Positions 50,301 to 59,900 of a stretch of 64,000 nt of DNA are shown in pieces (within the stretch, counting starts at the first letter, position 1; every line of letters begins with the position of its first letter). The notes beneath the pieces were generated by a model. It was not told where the DNA came from. It did not search any database and saw only the letters and a list, made by a program, of their open reading frames with translations. Position numbers and translations under genes: made by a program. The DNA comes from Paramecium sonneborni (Eukaryota; Ciliophora; Oligohymenophorea; Peniculida; Parameciidae): positions 750,877-814,876 of the forward strand of contig CAJJDN010000017.1 in NCBI GenBank assembly GCA_905182985.1, written 5' to 3'.

Positions 50301-52831
50301 ACTTGTTTCACACTATTCATTTGGTAATTATATAAAATCTCCGCATTTCTCTATACAAATATTCTTAATAGGATCGACATACCACTCATTTTCACATTCA
50401 TAACATTTTCCAAGAATGCATTATATACATTCATTTTAACATTCTTAAGGACAATTACTAGTGCAATCAGAATGACATTTATTTATATTTGAGTCCCATG
50501 AATATCCATCTATACATTCACATAATCCATTTACAAGTCTCATATTAACAATATCCACACACTCAAAGCAAAAAGTATTACTTAAACACTAATTGCATTT
50601 CAATGGACAATCTTAACATTAATTCAATTCTTCATATTAGTTTTTTGCACAAAAACACCCTAGATTGGTTAATCTATATGAATTTTCGCATTCTTAACAA
50701 GAAAACTTTGATGTGCATCTTTTACATTATAAAGGACAAGATATACATAAGGATGTATGTATATCAAAATATTACTTAATCTAGCAATCTGCTTAAGAAA
50801 ATTAAATTTATGTAAGATAATCAGTTCTATTCCAATCTTAACAACTTTATTAATCTATACATTGTCTACAATAAGGTTAACAATAATGAACTGCTAAATA
50901 GAAATTATATAATCCACAAAATGCTTTTATTGGTTCATTATTTTCACCTTTACATTCAAAAGTTATATTCAGAACATTTTATTGGTGAATTCTTTTTTCT
51001 GAAACTATATCTATAAAGGTCCCATCATCATTTTAATTTATCGCTTAGCTTTTATACTTAATAATTTGATAACTTTATTGAATTGTAATTATAAACTAAC
51101 TATCAGATGGAAATTCAGGACCATACAAAATGTAGAATGCTATTGAAACACTATGATGTGGCCTATCAATTTAAAGAATTCTTTCAAACTTAGCTTAAGC
51201 CCAAACATAAGCTCCTCCAAATATCAGAAATCCATTCCAAAATGAATAATGAATATTTTATCCTTTCAAGAAATTATTTCCATTTTAATGTATAAGATTG
51301 TATTAAGAATTGTACTCAAAAGTCTAAATTATATTTTCTTTTATAAGGAGTTCAGAATCTATCATATAATAAAACTGATATACATTAGGTTTCATCATCA
51401 AAGTCTTTACAATATGATCCATTATTCTTTTGATATAAATCATTGCATTCTTATATACAAGTACCATCTCGATACAATAAGTATGGAATCTCACAAATCT
51501 TACACTTATATGATATATCACATTCTAAACAATAATTAGTGCAGTAATCAGATGTAATTTATATCCCCATCATTGCCCATCCAACTTAAGGATTCCTAAT
51601 TTATATTACATTATACGTCAGATTTCCAATTGCTGTGAATAAAAATGGATATTAAGGGATATCAAAATAACCATAAATTTCACATAATTAATAATTCTAA
51701 TATTATTAGTAAGAATATTCATATTTTGTGCAATTACTTGTTGTAAAATTATGTAATCTGATTCCAGAACTTGTATTAAATATTGATCCATAATAGGTTC
51801 GATTAAACTTAATATGAATACCACAATTAGGAGGTAATTCATCAAAAAATATCAATTATATACTAAGCCCAACGTAATATCCAATTTTTGGCACAATCTC
51901 TAATATTAAACGAGATATTCCAGAATTATTTTTTAATATTCCATAAATTAATTAATTGAACCAAAACACTTAAGGTACTGTATCCTAAATTTAATGATCA
52001 TAAATCACTGACCAAAATACCCATTCAGTATAATTTTATAAATTTAAAGAAAACAATTCGGAAGCTAATATGAATAAAGTATTTACATTAACATAGTTTA
52101 CAAAATCCATTTAAACATAATGGTTCAATGAAATTGCATTTTGGAAAGCAACCCTTATATTATACATAATATTAATTAAAAGGACAAGGAGGACAGATTT
52201 AATTTTCTTGAATCCCATAAAAACAGCTCGAACATTGATTATTTTCAGGTCCAGAGCAAGTTTAACATTTTGGATAACAATTATAATAGAAATTAAGAAT
52301 ATGAATATTTCTTAATGACACTTATCCATTTCCAACTATATTAGTAGAAATTGTAAAATTTAAAATTGATACTTAAGAATGAGTTATGTTTATTTATTAA
52401 ATTTCATAATAACTATCATCACAAAAATCTTTGTTTAGCTGATAATTATTAGATGTATGATAATAAATATAGTTATATTTGTAAATTTGAAATTCTAATA
52501 AATTATTCATCCAAATGCCTTAGTAATACAAATCAAAAGATATTAAGCATTTATATTAACAATAAAATTTACATTGTTCATAATCACAATTATAAACTTG
52601 ATTCGTGTTTGAATTCAATGTAATGTAATTTTTTAAAGGGGTTGTACAATTAATATAATAGGCTTTATTACTTAGATATGAGTTTATCATATAATCTGTA
52701 TTTTAACAAATATCATTTTTTACCTGCATATTATTCATCAAAGTATCCTTTTATGCATATTGATGTTCTTTCAACCACTCAGACCTTTGAGTTTACAAAA
52801 AAATTGTTATGATGAGAATTTTTTTAATCAT
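47346..52831 (-). CDS. giant cysteine-rich membrane protein
   Basis: A 1,810-aa protein with two introns (52065-52092, 28 nt; 51359-51383, 25 nt); the frame is open for 5.4 kb and the length divides by three. Signal peptide MIKKILIITIFLQ. Two beta domains with Cys-rich linkers (CQTCSGPENNQCSSC, CTNYCLECDISYKC) come first. Residues about 600-1220 are dense CxxC units with C-x-D-G-N and CGDGI-type motifs, as in furin or GF-receptor repeats. A last beta domain (IGGDGCSETC, then LVVIPLVNL-like strands) leads to about seven hydrophobic spans (MYTMISIAALAFLIG onward) and a basic tail. Likely a surface receptor or adhesin. Paralogue of 26176-29648 with many more Cys repeats. Confidence 0.92.
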
Positions 52832-53390
52832 AATTTATTATTACGCTACTCAATCTATATTTCTTGCTATCAATTCAAATTAATTATAGTAATTATTTCT
52901 TCCCCCTAAAAACTAATAAATAATCAAATTAATAGCAAAGAAAATATTCTTTTCCTCTATTTAATCGATAACTAAAGAAAGACAATGAAGAAAGAAAGAA
53001 CTGATAATATAAAAAAAATTGTAAAAAATAAATTTATTTATTACAATTTAAAATTTAGAGAAGGAAAGTTTAGATGAAATAATTGTTAATTTAGTGAAAT
53101 TTGAAGACTTTATCATTTTTACATAATTTTAATTGATTTTTATTTAAAATTTATTTCATAGTACTTACAATATATAAGTTCGAATTTTATCAATTGTTAA
53201 TTCAATATCAATATATAAGATAGAAGTAATTAAAAAATCCTGGAATACTATATATTATATAAAATTGATTAAAAAATTTATTCAACTTAAATTCATAAGC
53301 TATATTGTTCAAATTTGTTAATATATATATTTAGTTGAAATGTTGATTTTATTTCCAGTAGATTTTATTTAATCCATTAATCATTTGATA
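52832..53390. other. AT-rich intergenic sequence
   Basis: Upstream region of the large cysteine-rich gene; probably contains its promoter. No motif assigned. Confidence 0.45.
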
Positions 53391-53800
53391 TTTATATAAT
53401 TAAAAATAAAATTTAAATTGGGATTTATTTTTTACATGTCTTCTATGACAATCTATAACTATTTCAATTAGCCATTGTATGAGATGATTTTTGAGAAAAT
53501 CCATTAAATTAATTAATGATCCTTTTCCAAATTCTAACAACATTACTTAATTTCATCTAGCAAGACTTGTAATTTTATCAATTCTTAATGTGTTAGTGAA
53601 TTCAGTATTCACCATGATTTATAATTAAATCAACATTTTGTTTCCTTTTATCCTCCAATCTTTATTCACAATACCTAGTTATATTATCAATTGATGAAAT
53701 TTGAATAGATTCATCTCTATTAAGTAATATAAAATGGTTTCTAAATTAGTATAAATAAAAATAAAACAAATTAAAATATTCACTTAAAAAAAAAATATTT
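53391..53800 (-). pseudogene. coiled-coil fragment with a probable homopolymer frameshift
   Basis: One frame reads RDESIQISSIDNITRYCEQR then KRKQNVDLIINHGEY and stops at TGA. The next frame continues ILNSLTHQELIKLQVLLDEI, KQCCQNLEKDHQLIQWIFSK and ends at TGA (53391-53393). Adding one A to the AA run at the join would link them. The composition matches the coiled coils that follow B-box motifs in ciliate proteins, but no zinc motif is seen. No start found. Confidence 0.35.
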
Positions 53801-54679
53801 TTTTTTGTACTTAATCTGAGATGAAAAATTAATGGATACGCAATGTAAACATAAAGTTAAGATTTACAATGTAAATTTAATATATTATTCTAACTTAGAA
53901 CTAATTCAATATCTTAGAGCTGCATAATTATTGATTTGGTAATGTAAAAAACTTATGCTTAAATTACATCTTCTATTAAATTTGATTAATCCAATAAATT
54001 ATGATAAATTAAATAATTATTACATTTAAAATCATAATTAAAAATAGTATAATGATTTATTTTGTTAATGTTATATTGTGCACTATCATTGACTTGATTT
54101 GTTTATTCATACTTCATCTATATCTAAAAAACATTTGCTAAATATAAGATATTAATCATTAAAGTTGAATGTAAAAGGCCATAACAGATGATTGTTTAAC
54201 TTCTATCCATTACTAAAGTTGAGAATTTCTTCTTTATATTTCTTCTATATCTTATAAATATTTCCTAATTATAAGTTATAAATTAAACTTTATTATCATA
54301 GCATAGTCTTAAATTGGTTCTTCTACAATATAATACATGATAGGTATCAACAATATGTGGCAATTTGAATAATATTCATATTGGATCAATTTTGGAATAA
54401 CAATGTTATCATAATCAATTAGTGACAGAAAAGGAGATAATTCTTTTTAATAAATATGATTATACATTTTTGTCATTGTATATTAATATTGGAATTTATT
54501 ATTAAAAATTGCAGGATTTAGAAAATAATTTATGATCATCTCTTATATTATGTTATTTATAAAATGTAAGTACAGTGCACAAACTATTTGAAAATTCATT
54601 CCTGGCTTATCTTTTGTAAAAATCATTTGAAAAAATTTTGAATAATAGATCAGCGCATGAGCAATGAGCGAAGCTTTTG
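53801..54679. other. AT-rich sequence without a recognisable gene
   Basis: Short open frames only. GC rises sharply at the right end, at about 54655, where the next entry begins. Confidence 0.4.
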
Positions 54680-55048
54680 ATGATATTGCAACAGTCAACT
54701 CTTTAAAAAAATACACATCCACACATTCAGTTCATCCTGGAACAAGAACAAAGATAAAAATGGCTCGAAGTAGAACAAGGTCATATTACCGCACAGATGT
54801 TGGATCTCTGTAGTGGGCACATTTGGAGAAATGGCTAGGATGTATAAACAACTAATCTTGCAGTGGATATTGAGGTTCATTTTCAGAAAATTCAAAGCCA
54901 AGTGAATTAGAAATTGAAAAGAACTAGTCGACGTTCAGTTCTTTAATCATAACTAGTAATTCACTTCAAATTAATTTTAAAATTATTTATATAAGATTTG
55001 ATTAAAAATTTGTTTATTTTTGATTGCCTAGGGTATTAAGATAATTGA
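54680..55048 (+). CDS. hypothetical protein in a GC-richer island
   Basis: A 122-codon frame from ATG to TGA. Its first 85 residues are balanced in composition (HPHIQFILEQEQRQKWLEVE, MLDLCSGHIWRNGQDVQTT, AVDIEVHFQKIQSQVNQKL) and then become AT-driven and hydrophobic. About 54660-54930 is visibly richer in G and C than any neighbour. Two other frames are also open there, so the choice rests on amino-acid composition. No family recognised. It could be part of a gene continuing at 55058, or a recently acquired segment. Confidence 0.4.
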
Positions 55049-55057
55049 AATGAATTA

Positions 55058-55231
55058 ATGAGAATTGCTCATAGGATTAGTTTATATATGGAAAGTAATG
55101 ATAGAGTTTAAGAAAAAAAAGAACATATAGAAAAAATTAAAAGCATTTATAATAATTATTTATAACAAAAAGATTTGTTCCTTTAATAATGTATTGAATT
55201 AATCGATTAATAGTAAAATATATCCTTTTGA
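55058..55231 (+). CDS. short coiled-coil frame, possibly an exon of the preceding gene
   Basis: A 57-codon frame (RIAHRISLYMESNDRVQEKK, then EHIEKIKSIYNNYLQQ) ending at TGA. Strongly helical. It follows the previous frame after 9 bases and may be its continuation through an intron that I could not define with normal borders. Confidence 0.35.
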
Positions 55232-55302
55232 AATTAATATCAATAAGTTAGTTATTCCCAAATTGATTTTTAAATAAAAAATAACTTTCTTAGTTCTATA
55301 AA

Positions 55303-56610
55303 TCAATTAATAGCAGGTTCTGTTCTTATTTCTATAATTAACTTATATAATAAAAAATGACTCAAACAATATCTTAATAATAGGAATGGAAGATGAATGT
55401 TTGTATTTAACAATTATTATATTTAATATATCTAAATTAAAAGGGATAATAATATGAACCGTAAATTAATTATTTATTCTTTATAAGAAGTAACATTTAT
55501 GGAATCTTTACTTATCTCTGCTATATCTATTCCATTTAAATATTTCTAATATACTAGTAAGTCGTAACTCAAAGGCTAATTTATCTAAAAATCCTGAGAC
55601 TTAATAACCTCCTTAACTTTTAGTTAATTTAGAATCATCATAAATTTATAATTCTTATAAAAATTAGTATAATTTTTACTCGAATTATATCCATCAAGAC
55701 ATTCAATTGGAAGAAGGAAAGAGATTAATTCGACAGCAATAATTGAAAAGCGTTTTTCAAATATATTCTTATCATTATCTTAAATTAGAATAGTCATGAT
55801 TATACTCTCTAAAATAAATTGAAATACATAAAGGATAAATATTTGCCATAAATACAAACATTGAGATGAAACAGATATAGGTTCCTTTAAATGAATTAAT
55901 CCCAAGCTTCATTAACTATGATAAATCTGATAGATTACCCAACAAATTGGAGATATTATCAAAGTGTAGAGAATATTGTGTTTAGTGTTAAATCCACAAT
56001 AGAATTAAATATTTAAACATTAACACACATTCAATCACAACAGATGTACATAGTTTTTTGAAAATATACTTTTTGCTCCTTCTCTATATTCTTCATTATA
56101 TTAATGAGTAACTAATTCCCTATCAAAAATTCTGTCATGAAAGAAAAACTTTCGTAATAATTTAGTACATTATTCCTTAATGGATATGTGCATGAATATA
56201 CATGATATCACATTTAATATTCCAAAAATAAGACTATTTCTTAATCTCATCTCTTAATGGAACCAACGATAAATTACTTAAAATACCATAAGTATATACT
56301 ACTAAAATAAGCGTGATTCTTCTCTGTTTACAAATACACTATCTGTTATGTTTGCAGAAGTCTAATTTCAAGACTTTATTTCATTATTTTTTTATCTCTC
56401 TATATTATCTATAATGCCATATGATATTAACTTTATAAGGATCTCATCTTCTTCTCTTGCTTTTTTCAATCTTTCATCTCATAAAATATATGCATTTCTA
56501 TTTCTTAATACATTCAATCAATTTCTTAAACTATTTCAATAATCCTTTTGCAAATATTCATTGATACAAATCTCTATCAATTTTTCAGGCATATAAATAA
56601 TAATTTACAT
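55303..56610 (-). pseudogene. long frame with six in-frame TGA codons (recoded gene or pseudogene)
   Basis: A minus-strand frame of 436 codons from an ATG at 56610 to TGA at 55303-55305, with no frameshift. It holds six internal TGA codons: 56536-56538, 56518-56520, 56479-56481, 56368-56370, 56035-56037 and 55909-55911. The text is protein-like throughout, e.g. DERLKKAREEDEILIKLISY, DRIFDRELVTHQYNEEYREG, RFSIIAVELISFLLPIECLD, DLLVYQKYLNGIDIAEISKD. The frame is also open upstream of 56610 (QGSIQVVNNTHIINDEQLIS). Three ordinary TGG codons are present. Each TGA would read sensibly as Trp, but Arg is also possible. No intron borders surround the TGAs. Family unknown. Either a gene decaying by point mutation, or one that tolerates TGA as sense. 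Confidence 0.5.
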
Positions 56611-56949
56611 GAAACTTGCTTCAAAAAGGACAAAAAGGCTTATTAATTATTCATCATTAATGATATGAGTATTATTAACAACTTAGATACTTCCTTATTA
56701 TTAAATATAAGAAAATATATTTTCTTATAATAAGGATTAAAATAATTGTTTTTATTAAGTAATTATAAAAGTATCGAAATGTAGAAGCAATAATAAGAGG
56801 AATTAAAAAAGACCGAACTATTTGCAGGAAAGTTTTTCTGTTAGTATTAAAGTAATGGAAATCGGATAGGGAAATAAGATAAATTAAAAGTGAAAATAAA
56901 AATTTTTGATTAGAATAAAAAAATATCATAATTGAAGAAAAAATTGTAT

Positions 56950-59900
56950 GTTGTTAGCAGTAACTTAAATCCTAATGATTAAGAGAGGATTGTTTGTAGA
57001 GTAAGAAAGGAAAAAGAATAAATTAAAAAAGTATATAATAATCATGGTAAAATTTTACACCTATATGATGAAATATGGTTTTTTTTATTAAATGCTGATT
57101 ATGTGAAATTAGTTGTAAAAATAATGAAATTGAATGAATGTATGCCTTAAATTGCTGAAATCTCAGTTTATATTACATAATTAGCTATAGATGATGATTA
57201 CGAATTGAAGATAGCTAGATAAAATAAGACCACAGAATAAGAAAAAATTTTAGAAGAAAATTAATTGGAGTTGTTAAAATATGCAAGACTGTCTATGTTA
57301 TTGATGTTTGACTTTATGAATGTATCAATAGAAGAAAATTGTTTAATTAAACAGAGTAAATAATTTAAGATTTTTTTTGCTCAATATTGCTACTTTTTTT
57401 AGAAATCTAAAAAAAATTTTTAAGTGAGGAGTTTATTTAAATCATATCACAGGCCTATTATAGAGAAACGATAACAACAATAATTTGAGAATTATCTTAA
57501 TAATAAGAGATTTAGTAATAATTTATTTGAAAAATCTTTGATCTAAATCTTAGCACTTTATTAAACAGATTCTTTGAGTTATATTTCTCAATATAAAAAG
57601 CAATTTTCTCCATTTTTGGAAGAGATTAATCCAATTAATCATGTATTATTTTAAAGAATAGGTTTAGAATTTTTTGAATTAGTGAAAACATTTATAAAGC
57701 GATCCAAAAATTCAATTTCGAATTATTTAGTAGAATCTTATGATGATTATGTCTTAAAGACAGTATTTTTATGCACCCAATAGTTATATCAAAAAATTTA
57801 GCAAGATCCTATTTATAATAATTAACATAAGAATTTAATTAAAGTTAGAAAATTAATAACAAATGCATTAAGTAAATTTAATAAAGATAAATTCTTATTA
57901 TTAAGTGATCATAATCTAAAAATATACTAATATTAAAAGAATGCAATTTATGATTTATATTTTATTGATTTTAAAGTACATCATAGATAGAGTAATTATA
58001 ATGATTTTTTTGATTTCAGATACTATTAAAATTAAATGAATTAAGGATACAGTGAAATAGAAAATATGTTTAAAGAGAAGCATTTTAAGAAATCAAGGAA
58101 AAAATAAAATACTAGAGTGTAAATTTAGAAGAGAATAAAAAGGATATAAATGACATATTTATTTTTAATAATTTGATTTTTGAAGAATAAGAGACACCAT
58201 AATTAATGATTTCTAAACTTAAGAAACATTAAAAGGAAGCATTATTTTGGATGCTTTATAGAGAAGGAAGAATAAAGGATAATAAATTTTAATAGAAGTA
58301 ACGTTTGTCTCCATTATGGCAGGAGTATAAATTATTAGGTGGTGAATCATTATTTGTGAACATGTTTACAGGTAAGGTATCTAAAGAGATAGTAGTACTT
58401 TAAGAAACTAAAGGTGGTATTTTAGCAGAAGAAATGTGTTTGGGAAAAACTTTAATGGCTTTAGCATTAATTTTGGAAACTCTTAATAATGAGAATTAAA
58501 TTCTTATTGTTGTACCTAAATCAGTATTAAAATAATGGGAAAATGAAATTACTATACATTCTAAGCCAGATAGTTGAAAAGTTTTAGTATAGTATAAAAA
58601 TAAAGACAGAAAGAACAAGTAAATAGATATTAAGAGCTATAATATTATATTAACTACTTATGCAATATTGAGTATAGATTATTAAATTTGGAGTCAAATT
58701 AATAATATTAATCTTGAATAAGATAGTGAAGCTAATTAGACTGTTAATTTTGCTGAAAGAATTTATTCTAATGAACAATCCAGTGATTTCTCTCATTCGA
58801 TTGATATATATGACAACAGTAGCTCTGAAGATGATTAATAAAATTAATCTTCTATTAATCCTACATATTAATTCTTAAATGAGAAGAGAAAAAAAAGAAA
58901 GTTAATAAAAAAAAGAAATCAAATTATAATAAAAGATGGAGAAAATTGAAAAAGAAAAGTAGAAAAAATAATTAAGTGATGAAAAATTAGAGAAAGCAAA
59001 AGATCATTTTAATTTATTTAAATAAAAATACCATAGAGTTATTTTAGATGAAGCTCATAATATTAAAACTAGATAAACATTACAATCAAAAAGTGCTAAT
59101 GCTTTAGAGGCTGATTATAGGTGGTGCTTAACAGGTACTCCTATGTAAAATAAACATGATGATTTATTTGCTTTAATTTAATTTCTTAAAGTTGAAACTT
59201 TCTCTCAATAGTAATTTAATTTATTTGATTTTTAGTTTTTGGTGGAATACATATATAAATAAAGAAGAAAATGAAGAAGATTAAATAAGAATATTATCTT
59301 AAATTTTATAACCTATTATACTAAGGAGAACGAAAAATTCTTAAAGATTTGATGGTTTAAATTAAGTTGAAGAAGAAATTTGCTGGGTGGAGCTAAATGA
59401 AAAAGAAAAAATACTCTATTAAAAATTATTACAAGGTTCTTAAGATATATTTAAACATTTTACTATTGGAAAGAATAATAAATCTTATGTTCATATCTTT
59501 TAAATAATTAATAAATTAAAATTAGCATGTAATCACCCTCAATTAGCCTTAAAAGAAATTAATTTAGATAAAACACCAATGGAAGAAATTATAACAAAAT
59601 TAATTTATTTTTTAAAATTAAATAATAAAGTACAAATATGACAGATTTATACAAAAAATCATTAATTGAAAATATAAGAAATGGAGACATATAAGAATGT
59701 GAAATTTGTAAAAATGATTAAATTGANCTTTGATCTAAATCTTAGCTCTTTATTAAACAGATTCTTTGAGTTATATTTCTCAATATAAAAGCAATTTTCT
59801 CCATTTTTGGAAGAGATTAATCCAATTAATCATGTATTATTTTAAAGAATAGGTTTAGAATTTTTGAATTAGTGAAAACATTTATAAAGCGATCCAAAAA

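Noticed and set aside
51324..51521. Overlapping short frames on both strands at 51.2-51.8 kb
   Set aside because: They lie inside the large cysteine-rich gene, partly over its second intron, and disappear when TAA/TAG are read as Gln.
54695..54901. Minus-strand 68-codon frame in the GC-richer island
   Set aside because: The plus-strand frame at 54680 has better composition and a longer extent; the minus frame looks like its antisense shadow.
55303..56610. Nuclear copy of mitochondrial DNA (TGA as Trp)
   Set aside because: The frame also contains many TAA and TAG codons, which would be stops in ciliate mitochondria.
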